Shown: positions 37,894 to 47,037, counted from the first letter of the stretch. The stretch is 64,000 nt of DNA from Pseudomonas corrugata (GCF_001269905.1 NZ_LHVK01000021.1:1-64000), one strand, 5' to 3'. The notes: a model not told the origin generated them from the sequence alone. Program-made: numbers and translations.

Positions 37894-40112
37894 TGCTTGT
37901 CCATGAGGTTTTCGAGTGGTTGGGAAGACGGCCGGCGGGCAGAGAAGAATTTTTGCAACTCAGCGAGGGTGGCCTTGAACAATTCGTAGATCCCCCCCAT
38001 GCCGATGAAGGCGACGTCGCGCAATGCAGCCAAGGGGGTGTCCACCTGCCGACCCCCCCAGGTCGACGCCCAGGTGTCCGCGCGCGAGAAGGTCAGGCGC
38101 ACCAGTTCACTTTGCTGACGCAGGCTCAGCGGATCGAACTGAGCCCCCAGGAGACCGCCGCGACTGAACATCACGGTCCCCGGGAACACACTGGCCTGCT
38201 GGTTGCGGAACAACGTCATGCGCAGGCGTTCGCCCTGGGCGATGTCAACGCCATCCGGCAGACGGAAACCGAGGCCCTTCTGGGAGAAGTCCTGGGTGAT
38301 GCCGTCGAACGTGCGTCCATCCGCCAGCTCAATGCGCACCGGCAGTTCGGCGGCGACACGCGGCTCGCTGCGTACCTGGCGCGTTTCACTGGCCACGGCC
38401 ACCGATGCACTGGTAATGATGACGTTGTAGAGCGTCCACGCCATGTTGATGAGGATCGTGGTCATCGCGCCCTCCTCGCCCTGGCACAACTGCCAGAGCC
38501 CGAAGGCAATGCCCGCGACGTTGAGGGTCAACAGCACAATGTAGGGACGCGCCAGTTTCCACTCGAAAAACTTGCGATCGATGATCCCGCCCTTGTCGGT
38601 CACGTTGAAACCGCCAAACCTGGGGTTCACCAGGGCCATGAGCACCGGCCCCATGATGTACCAGGCCAGTACCGTCTCGTAGACCTCGTTCCAGAACGAG
38701 TGCCGGAAACGGCCCTGGATCCGTGAGTTGGTCAGGCTGGCATGCAGGATGTGCGGCAACACGTAAGCGGTGATCATCAACGCCGAGGCATGGAAAATCT
38801 GCGCGCCGAAAAACAGATAGGCCAGGGGTGCCGTCAGGAATGCGAGACGCGGCAGACCATAGAAGAAGTGCAACATGGCGTTGAGGTAGCACAGCCGCTG
38901 CCCCAGCTTCAGACCGCGTCCCATCAACGGATTGTCGGTGCGGAAGATCTGCGCCATGCCGCGTGCCCAGCGGATACGCTGGCTGATATGGCGCGAAAGA
39001 CTTTCGGTAGCCAGGCCTGCGGCCTGCGGAATAGCCAGGTAGGCGGTGTTGTAGCCGGCACGGTTCATCTTCAGCGCGGTGTGAGCATCCTCGGTCACGG
39101 TTTCCACCGCGACGCCCCCCACTTCCATCAGCGCGGTACGGCGCATCACGGCGCAGGAACCGCAGAAGAACGTCGCGTTCCACAAGTCGTTGCCGTCCTG
39201 GACCAGGCCATAGAACAGCTCGCCTTCGTTCGGGACGGAGCGGAACGTGTTCAGGTTCTTCTCGAACGGGTCCGGCGAAAAGAAGAAGTGCGGCGTCTGC
39301 AGCATTGCCAGTTTTGGATCCTTGAGGAACCAGCCGACGCAGATTTGCAGGAAAGAACGGGTTGGCACGTGGTCGGCGTCGAAGAACGCGACGAACTCTC
39401 CCTCCGTGACTTTCAGTGCTTCATTGAGGTTGCCGGCCTTGGCATGACGATTGTTGTCACGGGCCAGATAATTCACGCCAATGCTGTCGCAGAAGATCCG
39501 GAAATCTTCACGCCGCCCGTCGTCGAGCACGTGTACACGCAGTTTGTCCTTCGGCCAGTCGATCGCCTGGGCGGCGAAGATCGTCACCTTCACGATATCC
39601 AGCGCTTCGTTGTACGTCGGAATGAACACGTCCACCACCGGCCATTCGGAAGGCGGCGCGCTCATCAACACCGGTTGGCGCCGCAGTGGCCAGGCGGTTT
39701 GCAGGTAACCGAAGATCAGTACGACCAGCGCATAGAGTTCCGCCGCCAGCAAGCCATAGCCGAACAGTATGTCGAGCCAGTCGTCGAAGCCCAGGGTCGA
39801 TGTGATCCGCCAGTACATGTAGCGCAGCGAAGCCGTCAGCGACAGACCGATCAACAGCACCACCGGGAACCGGCCGGATTGTTTGCGCAGTATCAGCGCG
39901 GCGACAAAACAGCCTGCTGCGAAATAGCACTGTGATTGGAGGTCGAAAGGCACCGTGATAATGAACAGCGCCAATAGAATCGAGATCAGCAGGACACCGA
40001 TCTGCACGGTGCGACGCACCCCACGGGAAAGGCTCTCGAACCCGTCGGCCAGGGTTTGGGCCCAGTGTTGCAGGCGGCCGGGAACTTCATGTTGCTCGTT
40101 GGACTGGCTCAT
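37890..40112 (-). CDS. wssB: Cellulose synthase catalytic subunit WssB (BcsA), GT2 with PilZ
   Basis: 740 residues. Membrane helices flank a GT2 domain with the processive-synthase signature: LDDG near 192, DADH near 243, TED near 339 and Q-R-I-R-W near 380. The C-terminal PilZ domain has RSEPR near 582 (the RxxxR motif) and DFSQKGLG (the DxSxxG motif), so cyclic-di-GMP activation is expected. It polymerizes UDP-glucose and threads glucan through the inner membrane. The start overlaps the wssA stop by 4 bp. Confidence 0.97.
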   Translation of the reverse strand: MSQSNEQHEVPGRLQHWAQTLADGFESLSRGVRRTVQIGVLLISILLALFIITVPFDLQSQCYFAAGCFVAALILRKQSGRFPVVLLIGLSLTASLRYMYWRITSTLGFDDWLDILFGYGLLAAELYALVVLIFGYLQTAWPLRRQPVLMSAPPSEWPVVDVFIPTYNEALDIVKVTIFAAQAIDWPKDKLRVHVLDDGRREDFRIFCDSIGVNYLARDNNRHAKAGNLNEALKVTEGEFVAFFDADHVPTRSFLQICVGWFLKDPKLAMLQTPHFFFSPDPFEKNLNTFRSVPNEGELFYGLVQDGNDLWNATFFCGSCAVMRRTALMEVGGVAVETVTEDAHTALKMNRAGYNTAYLAIPQAAGLATESLSRHISQRIRWARGMAQIFRTDNPLMGRGLKLGQRLCYLNAMLHFFYGLPRLAFLTAPLAYLFFGAQIFHASALMITAYVLPHILHASLTNSRIQGRFRHSFWNEVYETVLAWYIMGPVLMALVNPRFGGFNVTDKGGIIDRKFFEWKLARPYIVLLTLNVAGIAFGLWQLCQGEEGAMTTILINMAWTLYNVIITSASVAVASETRQVRSEPRVAAELPVRIELADGRTFDGITQDFSQKGLGFRLPDGVDIAQGERLRMTLFRNQQASVFPGTVMFSRGGLLGAQFDPLSLRQQSELVRLTFSRADTWASTWGGRQVDTPLAALRDVAFIGMGGIYELFKATLAELQKFFSARRPSSQPLENLMDKQ

Positions 40113-41326
40113 GATGCGCGACTACCTGCCAATGCAGAGGTCCGGACAGGTGATTTCAGCGCATCGGCAATGGCCAGGACTGCCTGCCGTGCAGACGAGT
40201 CTTCGTCTTCCAGCAATGGGTTGACGCCAAAGGCGAGCCCTTCGCTGATGGCGTGATCGAGCGGCAGGACACCGACCAGTTGTTTGCCGAAACGGCGCTT
40301 GAGCACTTCCAGCATGTCCTGGCAGAACGTGCGCGAGGCATCGAACTGGTTGACGACATAGTGACAGTCACGACGCCTGGCCTGATGGGTACGGCCTTCG
40401 AGCAATCGATCGATCGGGCCCAGCGTCATGAACGAAGCCGGGTCCGGCGTGATGACGACGATCACCTGATCGGCGACATCGAGCACCTGTTCCAGATACA
40501 GGGTGCGGCCAGGGGGGGTGTCGAGAATCACCACATCATCAGCCGCCAGGTCCATGCGCGCCAACTGCCGCGCCAACCAATGGGCGTCATCCTCAAGGAA
40601 ACGCTCGAGCGCGCGACGCTCCTGCCCGGAGACCGGGCCAAAAGGCAAAACGCGCGTTCCGCCAATGCCATCGAGCAGCAAGCCGCTCCAGCACTCGCCG
40701 GTCAGGCTGGCGCTGGCCATGCCTGCGACATCCGGACTGACACCCAGGTGGTATTGCAAAGCGTTCTGCGGATCCAGATCGATGGCCAGCCTGCTTCCCT
40801 TGGCACCCAGCGCGCCCGCCAGCGCCGCACAGAGCGTACTTTTGCCCACGCCACCTTTTGGCGACACCACCGCGATGACCCGAGCCGGGGTGACCGCCGC
40901 AGAGCCATTCGGGATCGACCGGCGTAACGCTTCCTCATTCTGCGCACGCGCCTCGGCCATGCGCTCGAGCGCAACCTCAGCCAACAGGGAACGCAAGGAA
41001 CACGCACTGGCGGGGACTGAAACAGGTTCGCAGAGCGAATCGTCGACCGATGCGCTCTCAAGCAAATCATCCAGCACCGGCTCGACTCGTCGGTCCAGCG
41101 GATGAACTGTCGTCGCCACTGTGGCAGGCTGAAGGTCCGAGTTCTCGACCGGCTGAGGTGGAACAGCCACTGTCGAATTTTCCGTGCCCACGGGAATGGC
41201 AGCTGCAGCAGCTACCGGAGGCTCGGGCAATTCCTTGTAATTAAAGGAATTCTCCATCTCGATATAGCTGGCCGCACTCTCTCCGAACCTGCTCATCAGG
41301 TTATCAATATCATTTGTCCGATTCAT
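40109..41326 (-). CDS. wssA: Cellulose biosynthesis MinD/ParA-like ATPase WssA (BcsQ) with BcsR-like N-terminus
   Basis: 405 residues from the ATG at 41326 (MNRTNDIDN), preceded by AAGGG; the frame is open to 41446. ATPase part: deviant Walker A KGGVGKST near 180, DTPPG near 290. BcsQ localizes and stimulates the synthase. The first 35 residues (DIDNLMSRFG, then SYIEMENSFNYKEL) resemble the small BcsR/YhjR protein that partners BcsQ in enterobacteria; the intervening roughly 100 residues are low-complexity linker. First gene of the wss operon. Confidence 0.92.
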   Translation of the reverse strand: MNRTNDIDNLMSRFGESAASYIEMENSFNYKELPEPPVAAAAAIPVGTENSTVAVPPQPVENSDLQPATVATTVHPLDRRVEPVLDDLLESASVDDSLCEPVSVPASACSLRSLLAEVALERMAEARAQNEEALRRSIPNGSAAVTPARVIAVVSPKGGVGKSTLCAALAGALGAKGSRLAIDLDPQNALQYHLGVSPDVAGMASASLTGECWSGLLLDGIGGTRVLPFGPVSGQERRALERFLEDDAHWLARQLARMDLAADDVVILDTPPGRTLYLEQVLDVADQVIVVITPDPASFMTLGPIDRLLEGRTHQARRRDCHYVVNQFDASRTFCQDMLEVLKRRFGKQLVGVLPLDHAISEGLAFGVNPLLEDEDSSARQAVLAIADALKSPVRTSALAGSRAS

Positions 41327-41464
41327 AAGCCCTTCACGGCGAGGGTAAGAAGCATTCGGGCTCGTATAACGGCAAACGACTGCATTCGCATGGCCAAATG
41401 ATATCGTCAACTTTTTGGAGACAACAAGCGTTTTTATTGGATCCAATCAATGTCAAGACGGGCG

Positions 41465-41494
41465 GTCGCCAAATTTTTGGCGACAGTTTTTTTT
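41465..41494 (+). terminator. Rho-independent terminator on the + strand inside the wss leader
   Basis: A perfect 9-bp stem (GTCGCCAAA / TTTGGCGAC) with a two-base loop is followed by AG and eight T. It is oriented for + strand transcription, opposite to the wss operon and the VOC gene. No annotated + strand gene precedes it, so it implies a short unannotated transcript, antisense to the wss leader. Confidence 0.75.
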
Positions 41495-41552
41495 GCAGGC
41501 TCAATTCATCGCGCCTGGCGACCGCAGGGGACTTTGCGTTGCGCAAACTCAA

Positions 41553-41575
41553 GTGGCACAACGCTGTTGTGCCAC
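41553..41575 (-). terminator. Hairpin after the VOC gene, probable terminator
   Basis: A perfect 10-bp inverted repeat (GTGGCACAAC / GTTGTGCCAC) with a 3-base loop lies nine bases beyond the VOC stop codon. On the minus strand it is followed only by a weak T-containing stretch, so termination efficiency is uncertain. Confidence 0.55.
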
Positions 41576-41583
41576 TGCGATGG

Positions 41584-42009
41584 TTATTTGGCGAAGACTT
41601 GGCTCATATCCTTGAAAGCTTTGAACTCCAAGGCGTTACCGCATGGATCGAACAGGAACATGGTGGCCTGCTCGCCCACCTGCCCTTTGAAACGGATATA
41701 CGGTTCGATCACGAACTCGATACCGAAGGACTTCAAGCGTTCGGCCAGCGCCTCCCATTCTTCCCAACCCAGGATGACGCCGAAATGCGGAACGGGAACG
41801 TCGTGTCCGTCGACCGGATTGCTGTGAACCTCCACTTGCGAAGCCGTTTTGGGATGCGAGTGAATGACCAGTTGGTGACCATAAAAGTTGAAGTCGACCC
41901 ACTGGGCACTGGAACGCCCCTCTTCCAGGCCAAAGACTTCGCCATAAAAGGATCGTGCGGCTGCCAAATCGTAGACAGGAATAGCGAGGTGGAAAGGCGA
42001 AAGACTCAT
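41584..42009 (-). CDS. VOC (glyoxalase/dioxygenase-fold) family protein
   Basis: 141 residues from the ATG with GGAG five bases upstream (MSLSPFHLAIPVYDL). Two beta-alpha-beta-beta-beta modules: FHLAIPV supplies the first metal-ligand His, HFGVILG the mid His, and NALEFKAF the final Glu. Such single-domain proteins include glyoxalases and ring-cleavage or antibiotic-binding relatives; the substrate is not evident. Divergent from a LysR gene 105 bp away. Confidence 0.85.
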   Translation of the reverse strand: MSLSPFHLAIPVYDLAAARSFYGEVFGLEEGRSSAQWVDFNFYGHQLVIHSHPKTASQVEVHSNPVDGHDVPVPHFGVILGWEEWEALAERLKSFGIEFVIEPYIRFKGQVGEQATMFLFDPCGNALEFKAFKDMSQVFAK

Positions 42010-42113
42010 CAGCACTCCAATATTGATATCTGTGGATGAAGATGGAGCGTAAGCCGGAAATTCATCAATAAAAATCAATATAAATTTTTCAAAAACACAA
42101 TTAATATTTGTGA

Positions 42114-43004
42114 ATGATCAAAGAACTCAAGACACTTGTCGCCGTGGCCCGGGAAGGTACGTTCGCCGCTGCGGGAAACAGGATCGGCCTCACCCAGGCA
42201 GCGGTCAGTGCCCAGATCCAGCGTCTGGAGGCAGAGCTGGGCTTCGAGATTTTCGACAGGAAAGGCCGTTCGGCCCACCTCAACCGGATGGGCCACCAGA
42301 TCCTGCTGCAGGCACAAGAGCTGCTTCGCCTTTACGACAACCTGGGCTCCGCCACCGTGGGACTGCCGGCCAGCACCCTGGTGAATATCGGCGCCATCGC
42401 ATCCGTCCAGCGCTCCTACTTGCCCGACGCGCTGGCCCGGTTCCACCAACAATGCCCAGAGTGCCGGACGCGGGTCATCCCGGGCTTGTCGATGGAGCTG
42501 GTCAACCTTGTGGATGCCGGCGAAATCGACATGGCGGTGATCATTCGCCCGCCCTTCTCTCTCCAGAGTGATCTGCGCTGGACCACCTTGGCGCTGGAGC
42601 CCTATCGCCTGATCGTGCCCCGTGATGTCCCGGGAGGAGACTGGTCGGAACTGCTCTCCAGCCACCCCTTCGTTCGGTACGACCGTTCGTCCTTTGGTGG
42701 CAGGCAGGTCGATCGTTTCCTGCGGCAGATGCATTTCACCCTGCGTGAAGTCTGTGAGCTGGATGAACTGGAGGCCATCATCAGGCTCGTGGAAAATGGC
42801 GTAGGCGTAGCCCTCGTGCCACAGACCGTGTCCCATCGGGAATGGCCGGCGGGCATACGCGCACTCGATCTCGGAACCCATACGTTCCATCGTGAAATCG
42901 GATTGGTGCATCGACCTCGACAGACCTTGACCGAACCGGTGCAGATCCTGGCCCAGCTTATAAGCGATCAAGTAAAGGGCGGCTCCGAACCCCCTCGGCC
43001 CTGA
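42114..43004 (+). CDS. LysR-family transcriptional regulator
   Basis: 296 residues: N-terminal winged helix (LKTLVAVAREGTFAAAGNRIGLTQAAVSAQIQ broken over residues 5-36) and C-terminal periplasmic-binding-like effector domain. It is divergent from the VOC gene and convergent with the DadA-like oxidase. The AT-rich 105-bp spacer with VOC is the likely site of control. The ATG has no clear ribosome site. Confidence 0.92.
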   Translation: MIKELKTLVAVAREGTFAAAGNRIGLTQAAVSAQIQRLEAELGFEIFDRKGRSAHLNRMGHQILLQAQELLRLYDNLGSATVGLPASTLVNIGAIASVQRSYLPDALARFHQQCPECRTRVIPGLSMELVNLVDAGEIDMAVIIRPPFSLQSDLRWTTLALEPYRLIVPRDVPGGDWSELLSSHPFVRYDRSSFGGRQVDRFLRQMHFTLREVCELDELEAIIRLVENGVGVALVPQTVSHREWPAGIRALDLGTHTFHREIGLVHRPRQTLTEPVQILAQLISDQVKGGSEPPRP

Positions 43005-43036
43005 AAAAGCCACTCGAATCGAGTGGCCGTCAGGGG

Positions 43037-44359
43037 TCAGATCGCGCCCACGTTCATTTTCGAACCATCGGTCAAGCGCGAGAGACGGTAGGGCTTGGGA
43101 TCGACACAGGGGGTATCGTTGGCGACCAGCTCAGCGGCCAGATAGCCGATCCCCGGTCCCAGGCCGAACCCATGCCCGGAACAGCCAGCCGCAAGGACGA
43201 AACCTGACAGCCCCTCCACGGCAGAGATCACCGGCACGGCATCGGGCGTGAAGTCCACGTAGCCTCCCCAGGTTTCAGCCACTTCAATGTTCGCCAGGGC
43301 CGGGAAGCGCGTCCTGACCCGCTTCAGGATCTCGGCAACAGCCTCGGGCCTGGCCTCGGGATCGAGTACACGGTTGCGCTCGAATGCCAGGGGTTTGTCC
43401 GCGCTCCAGCCAGCCAGCCCTTCGGGGCCATGGATGAAAGCCTTGCCGATGCCGAACTCCATGGCGGCCAGCCGCTTGATGAACATCGGCAGAAAAGCCT
43501 TCCCATGGCGCAGTCCCTGGGGCGTGATATCAAGCCGGGCCTTGCCACTGATGGCGATCGTATAACTGCCATCCAGACGGCGAGTGAGCGCGAAATCCGG
43601 CGTGTAGATCGCATCCCCGAGGTTCGGCGCCGGGCGCGTACGCAGCGCAGTCTGGCGCACGCTCGCCTGGGGAAAATTCAACCCGTGTCGTCGACAGAAC
43701 GCCGAGGCCCAGGCGCCGGCGGCACAGAGGACGGCCTGGGTGCGAATGAAGCCTTTTTCGGTGATCACCCCCGTCACCGCGCCATTGGTGATATCCAGAC
43801 CGTAGGCGGCGCAGTCCTGGTGGATGCTGGCGCCAAGGGCACGCGCGCCCTCGGCGATCCCCGGCGCTGCGATAGCCGGTTCAGCCTTGCCGTCATCGAC
43901 GGAATGCACACCTCCCAGCCATTGCCGACCGACAGCCGGAATCGCGGACGTCGCCTCCCCGGGGCTCAGTATCCGCGTCTTGATGTCGAACTGACGCGCG
44001 ATATCCAGCCATGCTTCCCATTCGGCGAGCTGCTTGGCATCGTCGGTCGCGTACTTGAGGCCGCAGCGGCGAAATCCGAGATCAGTGCCAATCTGCGCCG
44101 TGAGTTCATCCCACAGCCGCAAGGCGATACCAGAGAGAGGCAGCTCGCGTGCGTCGCGATTCTGCTGGCGGCACCAGCCCCAGTTGCGGCTCGACTGTTC
44201 GCCGCCGACATAGCCCTTCTCGACCAGCGCCACCGAGAGTCCCCGTTTTGCCAGGAAATAGGCGGCAGTCGCGCCGATGATCCCGCCGCCAATGATCACC
44301 ACATCGGCATGGGAAGGAAGCTTTTCATCGCTGGGGATGCGTTTTATCGAGGGTGACAT
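43037..44359 (-). CDS. FAD-dependent D-amino-acid dehydrogenase-like oxidoreductase (DAO/DadA family)
   Basis: 440 residues. Dinucleotide-binding GGGIIGATAAYFLAKRG at 24-40, ELPLSG and WGGYVDFTPDAVPVIS blocks of the DAO family, and a C-terminal GCSGHGFGLGPGIG FAD loop. It oxidizes amines or D-amino acids to imines. A racemase-family remnant lies directly downstream on the same strand, suggesting a former amino-acid racemization/oxidation pair. Confidence 0.9.
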   Translation of the reverse strand: MSPSIKRIPSDEKLPSHADVVIIGGGIIGATAAYFLAKRGLSVALVEKGYVGGEQSSRNWGWCRQQNRDARELPLSGIALRLWDELTAQIGTDLGFRRCGLKYATDDAKQLAEWEAWLDIARQFDIKTRILSPGEATSAIPAVGRQWLGGVHSVDDGKAEPAIAAPGIAEGARALGASIHQDCAAYGLDITNGAVTGVITEKGFIRTQAVLCAAGAWASAFCRRHGLNFPQASVRQTALRTRPAPNLGDAIYTPDFALTRRLDGSYTIAISGKARLDITPQGLRHGKAFLPMFIKRLAAMEFGIGKAFIHGPEGLAGWSADKPLAFERNRVLDPEARPEAVAEILKRVRTRFPALANIEVAETWGGYVDFTPDAVPVISAVEGLSGFVLAAGCSGHGFGLGPGIGYLAAELVANDTPCVDPKPYRLSRLTDGSKMNVGAI

Positions 44360-44477
44360 GCCAAGAGTCTCATCTGGATGGGGTTATCAAGCCGGGCAAT
44401 GCAGGCCGTTTCTCCAACAACCTGATGGTGATCATTACGCCATGCACCGCCTGCAGAGCTGTCTCGTTTTTATCGCA

Positions 44478-44817
44478 TTAAATCGCAGAAAAACTTGTTT
44501 TGGAGGCGTGCGCAGCACAATCTGCCACGGCCTCCCAGGTGTTCACCATATCGGTACATTCGGCACAACGCCGGGCGATTTCCCCCATCAATAACGGCGG
44601 GCTTGCCCACACCGGGCATTTCAACTCTGCCGCGAGCAGGTCGCGCAGATGCGCCAGCGATGCCTGGGCGAGCACCAGCACATCCACCTCGTCGGAAACC
44701 CAGGTGGCCGCTTCCAGGAGAATCTCGTCATGCCGCGCCCGATCGCCCGCCATCAGCGCCTGGTAGGCGTCGGGGCACAGCACCGTCTTGATTGTGATGT
44801 CGCGCCCTTGCGTTGCG
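44478..44817 (-). pseudogene. 3' remnant of an Asp/Glu (hydantoin-type) racemase family gene
   Basis: About 110 C-terminal residues are recognisable (TVLCPDAYQALMAG ... VDVLVLAQASLAHL ... CPVWASPPLLMGEI), matching the second half of Asp/Glu racemase family proteins of about 230 residues, including the conserved AQASL and VWASP blocks. The N-terminal half is missing. The reading frame upstream runs straight into a MITE-like REPIN element, with no start or ribosome site. The gene was probably broken by that element or an associated deletion. Confidence 0.75.
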
Positions 44818-45015
44818 CGATGCTGCTCACCTAAGGAAGTAGATGAACCTGTGGCGAGGGGATTCATCCCCGCTGGGCTGCACAGCAGCCCCAACACAAG
44901 CGACTCCATCCGCCTGATATACCGAGTCGATGGGCTTAGGGGCCGCTGCGCAGCCCAGCGGGGATGAATCCCCTCGCCACAATGGACCGGGCAAGTCTTA
45001 AGTGAATGCATTACC
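44817..45015. mobile_element. MITE-like element enclosing a REPIN, copy 2
   Basis: About 198 bp. The left end at 44817-44836 contains ATGCTGCTCACCTAAG; the right end at 44997-45015 is CTTAAGTGAATGCATTACC. They are imperfect inverted repeats of each other and of the ends of the copy at 21426-21620. The REPIN core (44848-44981) has two inverted REPs with the same GCGAGGGGATTCATCCCCGC hairpin as copy 1, but a different spacer. The element separates the racemase remnant from the sigma54 activator gene, whose stop codon lies in the right end. Confidence 0.7.
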
Positions 45016-47008
45016 TCCCTGAACGAAACGTTTCCGCCCTCAACCCGTACCGACTCATCTTGTTGTACAGCCCACCCCGGGAAACGTTCAGTTGCTGGGC
45101 AGTCAGGCGGATGTTGCCCCGGGTGGCCTCGAGGGCGGCGACAATCGCGTTCATTTCATGAGCGTCGAGGCCCAGGGCTGCTGGTCGCTCAGGCATATTC
45201 CCTGGCGATGACGACCGCAGGCCCTGCCTGATCTCAAGCGGTAGATCATCCGGCTGCAGCTGTTCGCTGACCGCCAGATTGGTCGCACGCTCGATGATAT
45301 TTTCCAGCTCACGCACGTTGCCTGGCCAGTGGTAGGCCGACAGCACGTCCAGCGCCTGGGGCGAGATGCCGCGCACCGATTTGCGCAGTGAGCGAGCGCA
45401 ACGGGAGAGGAAATGGTGCGCCAGCAACGGTACGTCCTCCCGGCGCATGCGCAGCGGCGGGACCGTCAGATTCAGTACGTTGAGCCGATAGTAAAGATCC
45501 TCGCGAAACGCGCCGTCAGCCACCGCTTGGCTCAGGTTGCGGTGGGTGGCAGCGATGATGCGCACGTTCACTCGCTGGGATTTCTTCGCCCCCACGCGAG
45601 TGACTTCGCCTTCCTGCAAGACCCGCAACAGGCTGACCTGGGCCCCGAACGACATATCACCGATTTCGTCGAGGAAGATTGTGCCGCCATCGGCCAACTC
45701 GAACTTGCCGGCGGATCCGCCACGAGCCGAACCGGTGAAGGCCCCCTCGACATGCCCGAACAATTCGCTCTGCACCAGATCTCGTGGGATCGCCCCGCAA
45801 TTGACCGCCACGAATGGGCCACTGCGACGCTCACTGGCGTTGTGGATCGCCTGGGCGAACAGCTCCTTGCCGGTACCGCTTTCGCCGAGGATCAACGTGG
45901 TGGAGTCGCTGCGACTGGCGATTCGTCCAAGGTGCAACGCGTCCTGGATGGCCCGGGAGCTGCCCTGGATGGTGTCGAAGGTGTAGCTGGCCTGGGTGCC
46001 GATGATCCGCCGGGTGATTTCGCGGATGCGCCGGTTTTCCCGCAGCGAAACGATGCGCCCGCCCTGCTCCAGTGAACACACCGACACCAGGCAGGCCAGG
46101 TGACTGCGATCATGCAGTTCGAAGGTGCAATCCAGATCCCGCAGCCCTTCCCCGCCACGCAGCAGGATCTCATCGGTCAGCTCACTCTGGCCCAAGCGCT
46201 GGAACGGCTGGCCCAGCAAATCGCGCCCGACGCGAAACAACTGTCGTGCATAACCGTTGATGGCCCTGATGCAGCCACGGTCGTCCAGCACGACCAGGCC
46301 TTCGTTGAGCACTTCAAGCATCGTCTGTTGTTCTTCCAGCAAGGCCTGCAGCGCCATTTGCCGTGATACGGCTTCGGCCGCGGCTTGCACGGTGCCCAAC
46401 GTGTGGAAGTGAAACCAGCCCGGCTCGGCGGTCAGGGTCAGGATCGCCAGGGTCCGTCCCCGGGCATCGCGAATCGGTGCGGCGGCGCAATGCATGCGCC
46501 GCTTGCGCAAGCCGACACCGAAGTTTTCTTCGGCCAGCACATAGACCAGCCGGTCTTCGGCCAGTGCCAGCCCCGTACAGTTGGTGCCCTGCACCGACTC
46601 CAGCAAGCGGCTGCCCACCGGGGTGAGATCGCTGCCGCAGAAATACAGAGTGGTCCCTTCGGCGTCGGTCAGGTTGATATGGCCCCTGGGGTTGTAGGCC
46701 AGCAACCCGCCCATGACCTCGGCCGCCACCGCGATCATCACGCGATGGGCGGCCAGCGTTGCGGCCAGGTCGGCAGGATCGACAAAACGATACGCGCCGT
46801 CCTCGTGGTCGATACCGGCGTCGACGCTACGCAACCAGGAGTTCCAGATCACCTGCCGGACCCCGGAAGGACGATCGATACGTCCGTCCAGGCACGCCAG
46901 CCAGGCTTGCTCCAAAGCGCCAATCGGTCCGTCACTCAACGACGCCGGACCGAGTGACGCGATGTAGTCGAGGTCTTGCTCGCTGACAGCAATGGGCGCC
47001 GGAATCAC
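45011..47008 (-). CDS. Sigma54-dependent Fis-family activator (AcoR-like: GAF-PAS-AAA+-HTH)
   Basis: 665 residues from the GTG at 47008, which has GGAG six bases upstream; an in-frame TTG at 47020 lacks a site. N-terminal GAF-like sensor, PAS near 240-310 (LNEGLVVLDDRGCIRAINGYA), AAA+ domain with Walker A GESGTGKE near 385 and the sigma54-contact loop GAFTGS near 432, and C-terminal Fis-type HTH (NIRLTAQQLNVSRGGLYNKMSRYGL split near 625-650). It is divergent from a sugar/inositol-type operon that has a near-consensus -24/-12 promoter, so it is very probably that operon's activator. The stop lies in a MITE-like element. Confidence 0.92.
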   Translation of the reverse strand: MIPAPIAVSEQDLDYIASLGPASLSDGPIGALEQAWLACLDGRIDRPSGVRQVIWNSWLRSVDAGIDHEDGAYRFVDPADLAATLAAHRVMIAVAAEVMGGLLAYNPRGHINLTDAEGTTLYFCGSDLTPVGSRLLESVQGTNCTGLALAEDRLVYVLAEENFGVGLRKRRMHCAAAPIRDARGRTLAILTLTAEPGWFHFHTLGTVQAAAEAVSRQMALQALLEEQQTMLEVLNEGLVVLDDRGCIRAINGYARQLFRVGRDLLGQPFQRLGQSELTDEILLRGGEGLRDLDCTFELHDRSHLACLVSVCSLEQGGRIVSLRENRRIREITRRIIGTQASYTFDTIQGSSRAIQDALHLGRIASRSDSTTLILGESGTGKELFAQAIHNASERRSGPFVAVNCGAIPRDLVQSELFGHVEGAFTGSARGGSAGKFELADGGTIFLDEIGDMSFGAQVSLLRVLQEGEVTRVGAKKSQRVNVRIIAATHRNLSQAVADGAFREDLYYRLNVLNLTVPPLRMRREDVPLLAHHFLSRCARSLRKSVRGISPQALDVLSAYHWPGNVRELENIIERATNLAVSEQLQPDDLPLEIRQGLRSSSPGNMPERPAALGLDAHEMNAIVAALEATRGNIRLTAQQLNVSRGGLYNKMSRYGLRAETFRSGR

Positions 47009-47020
47009 GGGCTTCTCCAA

Positions 47021-47037
47021 TGTTCATTTTTTGGACA
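47021..47037. promoter_or_regulatory. Candidate upstream activating site for the sigma54 activator
   Basis: TGTTCATTTTTTGGACA is an imperfect dyad of the TGTyC-N7-GrACA type used by many Fis-family activators. A second inverted repeat, GACATG at 47034-47039 with CATGTC at 47051-47056, overlaps it. It lies about 100 bp upstream of the -24/-12 promoter, a normal enhancer distance. Confidence 0.5.
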
